64,000 nt of DNA, from assembly GCA_001643675.2 (NCBI GenBank), contig LSRY02000030.1, forward strand, positions 668,501 through 732,500. Direction: 5' to 3'. Below, one piece after another: positions 31,001 through 40,398 of this stretch. This DNA is from Monocercomonoides exilis. Its lineage: Eukaryota; Preaxostyla; Oxymonadida; Polymastigidae. Position 1 is the stretch's first letter; each line of letters opens with the position of its first letter. Below the pieces are notes generated by a model. The model saw nothing but the letters and a program-made list of their open reading frames with translations. It was not told the DNA's origin and did not search any database. Made by a program: the position numbers and the translations under genes.

Positions 31001-32392
31001 GTTGAAGTTCAGCGCAAACAGTGTTTCGTTGATCTGGCGAGCAATCGAGTGGCATCTGACAAATATGTCTTTCCCCACATGCGCCTCATTCATCACAAAC
31101 AGAATGTTCACAATCTTGAAATTCAGAGGCGGAATCTGACTCTCATTTCCATAATTCGCATGTGGGTCAGACCCATCAATAAACAGCCCTCCTCCACACC
31201 CTGTCTCACTTGAGCACTTGCATATCGAAAACGAGCTCCCATTCACTTTTAACATTGATTCTTCACTCTTCAGCACCACTCTCATTCCCCCTCCTTCAAT
31301 GCTCAAACCACTCTTGCAACTCGACATCGAACACTCATCCACCACACACTCCACTCCATCCTCAAATGATCCCACATCAATTACACTCGCTCCAATCCCT
31401 TCATTCGTGATGTTTGTGAATGAACACCCAACAACCCTCAAAACTGGTTTGTTCCCATTTGAAAACACCTTCTTTTCTCCATTCATCTGGTTTTCCTCTT
31501 CAATCATCGAAATCAGGCTTCTTTCTGTCACTCCAGCAAATGAGATGTTCACATTCTGAAGTGTCACGTCATATGCACTTGGGCTGAATGCAATCAACCC
31601 TTTCAACTCTGAAATCAAACTCAACGAACATCTCTCAATCAATACATTCCCCCCATTCACCCTCATCACACAATATCCAAAACTTTCTGCCACCCCCCTC
31701 CCTGGCCCAAATGAACAATCTGACACTGACAATAATGTGTTTGCTCCAGAGGATTCAATCAACACTGAATGATGGGTTGTGATGGCTGGCTTGGTGAATG
31801 ACACATTCACAAATGACAGACTCACATTCGACGATATCATTGAGCCATCATCCAGTTCATTCTCATCTTCATCACTGATCGTCACTCCTGTCCCTTTCTT
31901 TGTCCCTTCAATCACCACTTTTGGTGACTCTGAAATTGATGATGAAAACGATATGGAATGGCTCAGCAACCCTGATCCCACAATGGCAATATGTGTTTCC
32001 CTTTCTCCAAGTGTTGGACATCGAAGTGATATCAAGTGGTCAATCGATGAGCATGGTGCCTCGGAATACCCACACCCACTGAAGTCTCCTCCTTTCTCTC
32101 GAGAAACAAACCCATTCCCACTCCAGTTCCTCCACAAATACACAACCAGTGGAATCACATATCCCTCCTCCCCTGTCGTCTTCCTCTCCCATCCACACAA
32201 CTCATCCAATGATCCCAACTCCTCTTCCTTTATCTCCCATTTCAGGTGCTCCTCATTCACAATCTCTCTCAGATCCCATCCTGACACAAACACATTCTTC
32301 CCTTTCCACGCATTGCATCCCTCAAATTCCATCCCTTCCATCACAAATGTTCCCATTTGATTGGCAAGTTCAGCAAACATCCCTCCTCCCAT
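28007..32392 (-). CDS. C-terminal part of receptor: two beta-helix modules, TM, pseudokinase
   Basis: This open segment of 1461 codons follows directly after the TGA at 32395-32393. Residues 1 to about 960 hold two beta-helix modules whose start motifs are CGYSEAPCSSIDHL (near residue 107) and CGAQSNPCVSINRG (near residue 510). A single transmembrane helix (WAVFCLIFVVLFLIVLIV) at about 1005-1028 is followed by the basic stop-transfer RWRKQKRR. A charged linker with EMSPEEQWRKAEGEAEKK and Ser/Thr-rich parts leads to a kinase-like C-lobe: RWKAPELL near 1317, FSIGMMLWECLTLELPFGEY near 1350, and a helical end. No glycine loop, VAxK lysine, HRD or DFG is present, so it cannot be a normal kinase; it resembles a pseudokinase or docking module. 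Confidence 0.65.
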   Translation of the reverse strand: MGGGMFAELANQMGTFVMEGMEFEGCNAWKGKNVFVSGWDLREIVNEEHLKWEIKEEELGSLDELCGWERKTTGEEGYVIPLVVYLWRNWSGNGFVSREKGGDFSGCGYSEAPCSSIDHLISLRCPTLGERETHIAIVGSGLLSHSISFSSSISESPKVVIEGTKKGTGVTISDEDENELDDGSMISSNVSLSFVNVSFTKPAITTHHSVLIESSGANTLLSVSDCSFGPGRGVAESFGYCVMRVNGGNVLIERCSLSLISELKGLIAFSPSAYDVTLQNVNISFAGVTERSLISMIEEENQMNGEKKVFSNGNKPVLRVVGCSFTNITNEGIGASVIDVGSFEDGVECVVDECSMSSCKSGLSIEGGGMRVVLKSEESMLKVNGSSFSICKCSSETGCGGGLFIDGSDPHANYGNESQIPPLNFKIVNILFVMNEAHVGKDIFVRCHSIARQINETLFALNFNQESLNSNNSICGRDGWSEGDVDLISLITFYYSAQVFVSGRGSDGRGCGAQSNPCVSINRGVEHIQDGVMNAILIDGEGFVRKECVIGDLVVNSLKKTQGIVRLSSKIEKSGEKDCVMEFVNECSVERCSFQFEDGFESTHSYLIKVKNGSMEIQKCEFFSFSDELKLNSSVVSVESGELRIFDSTFRDIHSTRSVLSFCEESEVTIDETRILNIECEGDVVSVGGKAKVEMKEMGVENVTVMLEGCVIWMEDAEQEVSVLNSSFEKCVNSVDKGSMMQIRNSKNVKVEACVFDGEIKDEIVNEENNRKEGLCKWNGSLVDIENSNAEMRETTIMKSKGGGLCVSGGSVKIENGKFENNNPSIEGYPSARRNAICEGDGELDVVNVKGGDCLLPNTSLWILDEGCELGGIAADRGSPFFIPILEDVKNTTQPNGDVELMIVGKLLLPCDLSVKMSMKNGDEEEIVRKGIEEDGFVSENEIHTFVSCSEWEKVREETEVSVWIVFGKADSPSSTERFIVKNRSESVGKGDERIVEGGKEGKSSWAVFCLIFVVLFLIVLIVSVVLAVRWRKQKRRTKELEEIVNDTVRKDPKAFEMVTMEMSPEEQWRKAEGEAEKKNEERIKKRVYDKTLEHSESSEHLLSESGSTEYILGRDSDKIPQWMLEKVDEKEEEETRKRTPSPSISSTSTTDSDSTFVRPESLCPTTSSMSNLVDAMACSSPHEKLIVDLRDSLFMLLHGLNKTKEMAIGTLQEREQTAAQILFWVANLALHSFDEMENPLSSLANLTPHIVLFSEHMVICIVLHSDFSSDSDSSSVSSSSTMVTSSSDVSVMSERFTKSPPPSSAFEDDEYNRKECLRWKAPELLINKKMGATKESVVFSIGMMLWECLTLELPFGEYEGEVAGQKIVNGERPGMGEAEQSSYLGLVKKCVSQDWRERGSLNELKREFIQRFPAGSLIMTMTDALCCYSADGNKKEPSCGSGNGNGEGTEGSSRIVLLVQ

Positions 32393-35300
32393 TCATCTTC
32401 CTCCTTCCTCAACATCCTCTCTTGGCACTTCACACCCTGAATATTTCACATTATTCATTTCCAAACTCCCTCCCTTCCCCACTGATATCTTCATCCCTCC
32501 CCCTTTCATCCCACTTCCACCTGAACACACTGATGACAAATTGCATTCTTCAATATTCACAACCCCATTCACACCCATCTCCACATTCAAACATCCTCCT
32601 CCTCCTCCAATTCCACCAACAACTTCCACTCCACTCATTCGGCTGTGATTCATCTCCAATTCAACTCCATTCGAAACAACTATTGGCGATTTCCCATTCA
32701 TTCTCACTCCCCCTTCCATCACAAACCCATTCACAACCAACCCTCCTCCCTCGATGCAAATCACATTGAATCCAATCATTTCATCATTTCCAAATGAGAC
32801 TGAACAGCTGGTCATTGTGATGGTTGATGATGAGGAGGAGGAGTGGATAAATGCATTTCTCCTCCCATTCATCTCTTCATTCAATACAAATGTCAAATTG
32901 CACATCTCAAATGATTTTGAATATTCAATAAGGTTGTTTTGGGAAAACGATCCTTCATCTCTCACAATCACCTTAATCCCCTCTTCTTTCCCCGAAACAC
33001 TCACCTCAAATGAAACCACTTTCATTTCATTTTTTATTGACGATTCAGAGACAACTTCAATTTCATTCGCATTGCTGCTCGCTCTCTTCCCAACACAATA
33101 GTCAATCGTCAAACACCCAAACTCCTCAAACCCACAATGGCTCTGATCCAGTGCTCTCTCTCCTCTCCCATCAACTCTCAGCTTTGTTCCAATTGAACAC
33201 AAATACACAAACAGCGGAATCACTTCCCCTTCTCTCCCATCCTCACTCCCACACAAGTTCAACACATCTGTGGGAATCACACCAAAATCAAAAAATGAAA
33301 ATGAACTTCTATTCACTTTTGACTCCAACAACACTCCTCCACCACATTCAACAAACACATCCTTCCCATATTGAGCTTTGTTATCCTCTCCAAACACAAA
33401 CAATCCCTCTCTTCCCGATTCCATTTTCATTGAACCATCTCTGCTCTCCATCACAATCATCATCCCTCCCCCTCTCCCTTCTCTTCTCCCTTCTGAACTC
33501 TCCCCCGAACCCTTCGCCTCACACCCATCAATCACACAACTCCCATTCACAACAACACTCCCTTCCCCTTTCACAACAACACTCATCCCTCCTCCTCTTC
33601 CACCAACACACCTGCACCCCTTCACAACACACGACTCTATCACAATTATCCCATTCTTCCCCTCATCCCCTTCTGCTCCAACCACTCCACTCACCCATCC
33701 TCCATCTCCATTTCTCTTCTCAATGTTGTTCACCTCACACCCACAAAACACAACCGATTCCACCCCTTCACCAAACTCGACCAGTGAATGTTCTCCAAAT
33801 CTCAATGTCTCTGTGATCACCAATCCCTCCACTTTCACTTTTCCCCCAATCACATTCACAAAACAATATCCAATGGAATTCTCTGATGAACAAACAACAG
33901 AACAGTCAGTGAGTGTGAGGAGAATGGAATTGGATGTGATCAGAGATGATGATGATGCACCAGACAGAACAGATGGAATACAGAACTTTATGTTTCTCAT
34001 TGAACACTTGCTCTGAACCTCAATCAGACAAGATGACTCAAAATTCTCTGGTGTTTTCACCCCAACCTCCATCCCTTTTGTGGCACATGAAATCTCCCAT
34101 TCATGGCCATCTGTCATTCCAACCTCTTCAGCAAGCTCATATCCTGAATCCAATTCGATCTTCTTGTTTGTGTCGGGATATCTCACCTGCGCTGCATGGG
34201 TGATGGTGGCACACGGATAATAGTCAAACCCACAGAACCACGAGTCGTATCCACCCAGCCCATCCTTCCCCTTCCCAACATGTGCTGCATCTGGATATGA
34301 ATCCAAATACACATTCAACGGGAACAGCCCCATTGTTGTGTCACTCCGATCATATCCCACAATCTCATTGTATTTTGAATTGTCATGTTGGATATTCAGC
34401 TTTTCTGTTGTTATTCCCCAGCTCGCTGAATTGCTCCCATTCACAAACACATAATTCCCCCCCAATGAAGCAGAACACCCTGAAAAGTCAACTGACACAA
34501 TCGAGAAGTCAATCGAGTTGTCAGCCAGATACAGCATCATCCCTCCTCCATATTTGCCACTTGTGCATCTCTTGATTGTTGCTGATGTTTCAGCACGAAG
34601 CTTGCTTGTGGGTGACAATAGATCAACCTTGATCCCACCACCACTGCCATTCTCACATTCACAATCTTCGATTGTCACATTCTGAACAATAAATGTCTCC
34701 CCTTCCTTCACACTCTTTGCCACAACCACCCCATCTCCTTCTGCCAACTTCACATTCTTCACTGTTAAGTTCGCCAGCGTGCTCTCTCCAGATGAAGTGG
34801 CTGTCAAAAATAGAGCAGAAGAGGAAGATGAAGAAGAAGATAAAGCAGGTTCAGAGAACAATGATTGAGAAATATTCATATTAATGATCTCCACATCAGC
34901 CATCGACAGCTGCGACAGTGGAACCACAAACACTGAAGACGAAATCACATATTCTCCAGTATTACTCGTGGTGATCACAACATCCTCCAATGAGAGTGAC
35001 CCACCCCCATCAGACACCACAACCACATTTGGAGAAGGGATTAAATTTGAGTTGCAATCAACTTTCATGTGCAATAAACCAAGATGACCTGTTGACACGC
35101 TGAACAGCGCTCCTGTCGATGAAAATGCTCTTATTTCAATCGAACATGTTTCCCTTCCCTTACCAATGACTGAAATCTTCTTTGTTCCGATATCAATTGT
35201 TGTTGTCTCGTTTTGATGATTCCCTTCCGTCAGCGTGATTGTCAAGCTAATCTTAACCTTACACATCTCAACTCCCTTCATCACTGTCAGACATGGATAT

Positions 35301-35521
35301 GTCTCATTTGCTCCACATTGCTCATTTGAGTCATTTCCATTCACAGAAACATAAACCGTCTTTTCTATCAGCCAGTCCTTCTTTTCTGTTTGTTTATATG
35401 ACCAGTTGTTATCAGTGTAATTAAATCCATAGCACACTCTATGTTCATTTGCGTTTGTTGTGAAGCATTCAAAGAACGGATTTCCAGAAGAATGAAAAAG
35501 ATCATAGTGCACATAAAACAT
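32393..35521 (-). CDS. Middle part of receptor: three beta-helix modules
   Basis: The segment is 1042 codons, in the same frame as the segments on both sides, from the first Met after the TGA at 35587-35585 to the TGA at 32395-32393. Three module starts are seen: CGANETYPCLTVMKG (near 35318), CGFDYYPCATITHAA (near 34240) and CGFEEFGCLTIDYC (near 33140), about 1.1 kb apart. Each module has SSxSxxxSLxxxxV strands, Cys pairs and GGGM/GGG turns typical of a parallel beta-helix. Upstream of the Met the frame continues without break through HECICRTTSTPYGHDV to the previous TGA. Extracellular by topology. Confidence 0.6.
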   Translation of the reverse strand: MFYVHYDLFHSSGNPFFECFTTNANEHRVCYGFNYTDNNWSYKQTEKKDWLIEKTVYVSVNGNDSNEQCGANETYPCLTVMKGVEMCKVKISLTITLTEGNHQNETTTIDIGTKKISVIGKGRETCSIEIRAFSSTGALFSVSTGHLGLLHMKVDCNSNLIPSPNVVVVSDGGGSLSLEDVVITTSNTGEYVISSSVFVVPLSQLSMADVEIINMNISQSLFSEPALSSSSSSSSALFLTATSSGESTLANLTVKNVKLAEGDGVVVAKSVKEGETFIVQNVTIEDCECENGSGGGIKVDLLSPTSKLRAETSATIKRCTSGKYGGGMMLYLADNSIDFSIVSVDFSGCSASLGGNYVFVNGSNSASWGITTEKLNIQHDNSKYNEIVGYDRSDTTMGLFPLNVYLDSYPDAAHVGKGKDGLGGYDSWFCGFDYYPCATITHAAQVRYPDTNKKIELDSGYELAEEVGMTDGHEWEISCATKGMEVGVKTPENFESSCLIEVQSKCSMRNIKFCIPSVLSGASSSSLITSNSILLTLTDCSVVCSSENSIGYCFVNVIGGKVKVEGLVITETLRFGEHSLVEFGEGVESVVFCGCEVNNIEKRNGDGGWVSGVVGAEGDEGKNGIIVIESCVVKGCRCVGGRGGGMSVVVKGEGSVVVNGSCVIDGCEAKGSGESSEGRREGRGGGMMIVMESRDGSMKMESGREGLFVFGEDNKAQYGKDVFVECGGGVLLESKVNRSSFSFFDFGVIPTDVLNLCGSEDGREGEVIPLFVYLCSIGTKLRVDGRGERALDQSHCGFEEFGCLTIDYCVGKRASSNANEIEVVSESSIKNEMKVVSFEVSVSGKEEGIKVIVRDEGSFSQNNLIEYSKSFEMCNLTFVLNEEMNGRRNAFIHSSSSSSTITMTSCSVSFGNDEMIGFNVICIEGGGLVVNGFVMEGGVRMNGKSPIVVSNGVELEMNHSRMSGVEVVGGIGGGGGCLNVEMGVNGVVNIEECNLSSVCSGGSGMKGGGMKISVGKGGSLEMNNVKYSGCEVPREDVEEGGR

Positions 35522-35584
35522 TACATCATGCCCATATGGAGTGGATGTTGTTCTGCATATGCATTCATGAAAGAAGAGGAAATT

Positions 35585-36907
35585 TCAATAAATGCCATCA
35601 CTTGGAGCTATTGATTTGTCTGGATACATCCACAATGCCCCTCCATATGAGGATGCTGAGCATGAAAAAAACTGAATGCTTCTCATTTTGAATTGTTCAG
35701 GTGTGTATCTGCAAAAAAGACCTCCTCCATGATTTGTTGAAATTGAGCATAAGGTGAAACGGCAGTCAAACACGCACACACTCTCCCCTTCTCCTTTTTC
35801 ATTTCCAATGCGATCTATTCCTGAAAACTGAAATAATTCAAGATAAAGTCCTCCTCCCCAGCTGATTGCCTTGCAGTTCTCAAAGTTACATAAGCTGATC
35901 CGAGCGCACGATGAAATCGAATAAGCATACAATCCTCCTCCATATTGATTTTGAGCATTGCAAGAGCTGAATGAGTTGTTTTCAATTTTAATCGACTTGA
36001 TTGAACGGCACATGATCCCGCCTCCGCGACTGAATGCAAAACAATTGTTAAACAAACAATGTGAAACAGAGAGCTCTCCGTTTCCAAGATTGTGCATATA
36101 GATGGCACCTCCACTTGACACTCCATCTTCATATGAATAACTTTTTCCAGTTGTCTTCGATCCGTTCCATTCACACCAAGTGAATGAATTCGCTCCATCA
36201 GTTGTTTCGTTCTGTCCCCCTGGATGTTTCTTATCGCTTTCGCTCCCAATGCATTCAACGTTTTTTGTCCTGCAGCAATCAACGAAGGAGGTGTTTGAAA
36301 CAGACAATGAAGCAAAGGGATTGTTGAGAGAATGAACAATCCCTCCATCATACACATCGCAGACTGATGAAAATGAGCAACTGCTCATAAAACATGTGGT
36401 TTGTGTTGACGTTGTTGTTGAAGGTGAACATGCCTCATTTGCTGTTGAAATGTTGAAAAATGTGAGTCTGGAGAGTGATACAAGGGGTATTGATGGTGAA
36501 AAGAAAAATGGGGCTGATGACACACAAAAAGATGAAAAATGAGAAGAACAAACAGAAACAGAACATTTTTCTGAAGACTCTCCTTTTGGGGATTTTGAAG
36601 AGAAAAGAGATGGAAATGTCTCCAAAAACTCATTTGAGTGCGATCTGAGTGAAATATTCTTGAAAACCCCACAACCTCCAGTGAAACAAAATGGAGACAT
36701 TCCGCTCATCAAAAAAAGACCACACTCGTTCAATTCAACGAGACTTTCATCCCCTGCTTTTACAATATTTCTCTCTTCATGTTGAATCAGCCCCAATGAT
36801 TTGAGCTCAATTGAAGAATTAATCAGAACAAAACATCCTTCAATCTCACTTTCTTTATATTTTCTTTCAAGTTTCCTCGTTTCTCCTTTTCCAAAAAAAA
36901 TGCTCAT
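35585..36907 (-). CDS. N-terminal beta-helix part of receptor
   Basis: A 440-codon open segment. Residues from about 120 onward show repeated SCSFSS / NNCF / GGGLYxY motifs (for example CLFNNCFAFSRGGGIMC and NAQNQYGGGLYAYS), a Cys-rich parallel beta-helix. It ends PSDGIY-TGA. After the TGA the same frame goes on NFLFFHECICRTT, so the stop sits where the fold clearly continues; relatives as I remember them have a Cys or similar residue here. The nominal first Met is not the true start: the frame is joined to the signal-peptide segment upstream by a one-base shift in the homopolymer at 36893-36900. Confidence 0.6.
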   Translation of the reverse strand: MSIFFGKGETRKLERKYKESEIEGCFVLINSSIELKSLGLIQHEERNIVKAGDESLVELNECGLFLMSGMSPFCFTGGCGVFKNISLRSHSNEFLETFPSLFSSKSPKGESSEKCSVSVCSSHFSSFCVSSAPFFFSPSIPLVSLSRLTFFNISTANEACSPSTTTSTQTTCFMSSCSFSSVCDVYDGGIVHSLNNPFASLSVSNTSFVDCCRTKNVECIGSESDKKHPGGQNETTDGANSFTWCEWNGSKTTGKSYSYEDGVSSGGAIYMHNLGNGELSVSHCLFNNCFAFSRGGGIMCRSIKSIKIENNSFSSCNAQNQYGGGLYAYSISSCARISLCNFENCKAISWGGGLYLELFQFSGIDRIGNEKGEGESVCVFDCRFTLCSISTNHGGGLFCRYTPEQFKMRSIQFFSCSASSYGGALWMYPDKSIAPSDGIY

Positions 36908-37223
36908 TATTCACAATATTGACTGAATTGTCCTTCCCAAATTGATTGCTTCTTTCATCAAATAGTTTTTGATTATTTTTCTTTGATTTTTCTCGTTTTT
37001 CATCTTTTTCCATTCCATTTTCATTCCCTTCAACAAACATTTCTAACTTGTTTTTATCTCCATTATTGTCATTTGGAAGGCGATCAGACAAAAAGTTTCC
37101 AGAAAAATCCGTTTTTCTTTCAATCATTGATTTCTCCACCAGATTTGCTTTATCATTTGTGGCACCATTGCACAGGCATCGCACACATATTATGCAAATA
37201 ATGTAACATGTTCCTGACAGCAT
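36867..37223 (-). CDS. Signal-peptide segment of the receptor gene
   Basis: This 118-codon frame begins MLSGTCYIICIICVRCLC, a hydrophobic N-terminus that fits a cleavable signal peptide. It continues as an Asn/Lys/Glu-rich stretch to NNEHFFW and soon stops. If one T is removed from the run of eight, the sequence becomes NNEHFFGKGETRKLE and enters the downstream beta-helix frame. This gives the natural start of the whole gene. The bases just upstream (37224-37300) are AT-rich and should hold the promoter. Confidence 0.6.
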   Translation of the reverse strand: MLSGTCYIICIICVRCLCNGATNDKANLVEKSMIERKTDFSGNFLSDRLPNDNNGDKNKLEMFVEGNENGMEKDEKREKSKKNNQKLFDERSNQFGKDNSVNIVNNEHFFWKRRNEET

Positions 37224-40200
37224 GTGAACTTATCCACACAAAGAAGGCACTTTTCTTTTTTTCCGGATTTCTTCTTTATTAGAATGGGTGCAATAATTAA
37301 AAATTTGAAGAAACATAAATAATTTCCAATTTGAGAATATAGCAAGAAATATTGTTTTATTTATTTTGATGAGTTTTGAATGAGAGAAATTTTCGTTTTC
37401 CTCTGATCATTTGAATAATACGAAATGATTGACTGAAAATGTAAATGTTCTGATATTTTCATTAATACAAAGAGAGAAGTTGTTAAACTCAATCTTATTA
37501 TCTTTTTATTAGTTTTTAATCATCTGAGCCAGTTTTTCATTTTTCAAGTGAAGGGAAAGTTGGAGAAGCGATTTTCTTTTTGGAATTCATTTATCTGAGC
37601 AACAGATGAGGTTTGTGCAGTGAAAGTTTTTTTTTAAGAAACTTTTTATATTTTGTTTTCTGGCAATTGTGTGATTTTTTCATTTGCAGTCATTGGAGGC
37701 ATTTTGGAAGGGTTATTTCTTGATTGTTATTTGCTGAAGCGTTGAATGGCTAAAATGGAACATTCTCGTCCAATGAGATGGAAGGTGTGGAATAGATTTA
37801 TATTAGATGTTTCATTGGGTGTTTTATTCATTCATTTGATTTTATTTTGGAAACAGGATGGAAAGAGATGCAATTTGAGAGAAAATGGAAAATGGTGAAA
37901 GTCCGAAATGACTGAAAATGGATGATTTTGAAAAGAACAAAGGCACTTAAGAAAAGAATGACATTATCAACGAATATCCGTTGAATGTTTGTTTTTCTTG
38001 AATATTTTTATGAAGAATCTCATTGTTTTGTATTTCTATTGTATTTTGGATTGGCATCTTCACATCTGTTTTTGTCTTAATGATATAAAACCACAAGGAA
38101 ATGGAATTCATTTTCTCTGTTTCTTTCAGATTTCTTTTTGGAGATGGTATTTTGAGGAAAAGACAGAAAGGCAGAAAAACTGTGCAGAACGAGGAAATAC
38201 AAAGGGAGGGAAGAGATAACAATGAAAAGGAGAAATGAAGTGGAGGAAAAGCAGTCAATGGGGCTGAACAAGATTTGTGGATATTTTTTGAGGAAGGATC
38301 TGAAGAGGAGAAAGGCAAACAGCAATGATGATGGTATCTTCAAAAAGAAAGAATGCAGCTGCTGAGAAGGATTTATTGTTTACATATTCTATGAACTAAC
38401 CTTCATCAATATCGCCTGAAAGAGGAAAGAAAATGGAACATGCAGATGAATCCTCATATTTACTGATGTGGCAGTATTTTAAAGAAAAGCAATCGAAGAA
38501 GATATTTTTGCTGTGGAATGGTCTCTTCTTCTATCATAACCATTTCTTCAAAAAATGTGCCTTTAGCATCATCAGCCACTTTCTTCCACATTCATCCTCA
38601 ATTTCATCAACAGAGCAGGAAATGCCTCATATTCCTTGACTTTTTCTTCTTATATGTTACTGCAAAGCTGATATTCGTTTATTTTATGGATGACTAATAA
38701 TTACACCATTTTTCGTTCAACGTTTGATGAAGCTGCTGAACCGAATATAAATAACGGTGATTTACTAGCGATGAATGAGCCGAGTGAATAAAAAAAGAAA
38801 AATACCTGTAATTGTTTTTTTTGAAACTATTCAACTTTATTTATTTTTCGCATTCTTATTCAACTTTTTGAAATTATATTTTCTTTAAATAAGAATTGTT
38901 CAGTTTGCTGATAAACTTTTTTTTTCGAATTTGAATTATTTTTGGTGAAACAAATGGAATCATCAACAAATCCATATGAACCTTATTCCTCTCTGAAATA
39001 TTTGGATGATGATTTTCTTTCTTTTCACAATGAATATTAGATCTGTTTCTTATAATGAATTTTTTAACAAAAATTTCAAAAATCAATTTTCTGTATTTTT
39101 TCCAGAAATTAATTTTTAAAATTTTCCATCAACAAAATGATTTCGTTTTCCAGTTGTTGATGAAATTTTTCTGAATTGAGGCCTCATTCCTTCAAAGTTT
39201 ATAGGGTTATTATTGAACCCCCACTTTTTTTTTTTAAACTCTGACTTATTTTTTATTTCTAAAGTTTTTAATCCCACTTTACGAAATAATAACTTGATTA
39301 TTTTTATGAAAAGGAATCTGTATGGGTGATAATTTTTGAAATCATAACTTTTTTCGGAGTGTTAATTTTAAGAAGGTTATTTGTCATTCGGATGAAATGT
39401 TGAATTCAAATGCTGAATTCATCACGATTGTATTAAAAACAAATGAATGAGCTTAAACAAAGATGACGATCTCTTGAATACGCCTGTTCACTTTTCAGCG
39501 TTCATCTACTACTTATCAAGGATATTTTTTGAATCGAAAATGATGAATGAAAAATTATGTTTTGAAAAATAATCACCCATATAGTATTTTTAAAATAAAT
39601 ATTTAAATAAAGCCTATTTCTCACCAGGGAAGATGAGGGGGGATTTAACCTTCCATCAAACTTCAAAGAGAAATTGGTTGGTTTCAAAATGTGAAAAGCT
39701 CCATTGTTCATTCAAAACATTTTTTATTTTTTTTTATACACGTCAAATTAATAAAAACAATGAAAATTAGATCAAAACACTAAAATGAAAAATGAAAATT
39801 CAGTCGAATAAAAAAAAAAGAAAATAAGGGATTAAAAAATTAAAACTTGCCAAACTATCATTTCTTAAAAAAAAATACAAGAACAAACTAGAATGAATGG
39901 AGCTCATTGTGTTTGATTGCATCGAAAGAATCACAGACTCCATCAATTCAAAGAAATTCAGCTGAAGAAGCATTAAAAGAGCAGTTCGATCGATGAGAGC
40001 GAAAAAGGCAGGAGGAAAACTAGGGAGATAGCAGGTTATCAGCGAAGAGAAAAAAGAAACAGTTCTTGATATGATCAAAATTGATTCAATTTGTGGAAGC
40101 AGTTTTCAATGAAGAAAACAAGAGAATTGGTTTGTTCAAGTATTATAATACAACAATTACAATTTTTTCTTTTCACGGAAAATGTTTGAAACAATTCAAA

Positions 40201-40398
40201 AAGTGAAAAAGATCCATCTTTTTATGTTTTTAATGAAGTTGCACACAGGTCTTTGAAGCAACATCCTGAGTAAAGCAGGAGCAAATAAAAAATTCTAGGT
40301 TTTAATCAGCAAGTTATGTCTTGAAGAAGAGAAATGAAGCCTTTGTATCAGATGATAACTGAATTACACAAAGAAAATAACTCTTAACCTTCTTTTAA
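37224..40398. other. AT-rich spacer, no gene supported
   Basis: Short coding-like scraps occur near 38250-38640 on the plus strand (for example NGAEQDLWIFFEEGSEEEK) but no gene can be built. The rest is AT-rich with homopolymer runs. Confidence 0.4.

Larger units (their letters stand above)
28007..37223 (-). pseudogene. Giant beta-helix receptor with pseudokinase tail, three lesions
   Basis: One gene of about 3070 codons reads from 37223 to 28007. It starts with a signal peptide, continues as Cys/Ser/Gly/Asn-rich beta-helix modules, crosses the membrane once near 29378-29303 and ends in a kinase-like C-lobe. Three lesions interrupt it. A run of eight A at 36893-36900 (T on the sense strand) has one base too many for the frame. 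In-frame TGA codons lie at 35587-35585 and 32395-32393. Between lesions no TAA or TAG occurs, and all frames after the first lesion are the same. Known beta-helix folds bind carbohydrate or form adhesins; a sensor or adhesin role at the cell surface is inferred. It may be a young pseudogene, carry assembly errors, or be read through. Confidence 0.7.

Noticed and set aside
29037-34016. Many long plus-strand frames opposite the receptor (for example 29637-30434 and 33010-33816)
   Set aside because: They are Ser/Pro/His/Thr-rich shadows of the Gly/Cys/Glu-rich minus-strand gene and lack any domain.
32393-35587. Genome-wide reassignment of TGA to a sense codon
   Set aside because: The family genes near 8662 and 46944 have TGA exactly at the expected C-terminus, and a TAA inactivates member 3, so a general code change is not supported. 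Site-specific recoding is left open as a finding.
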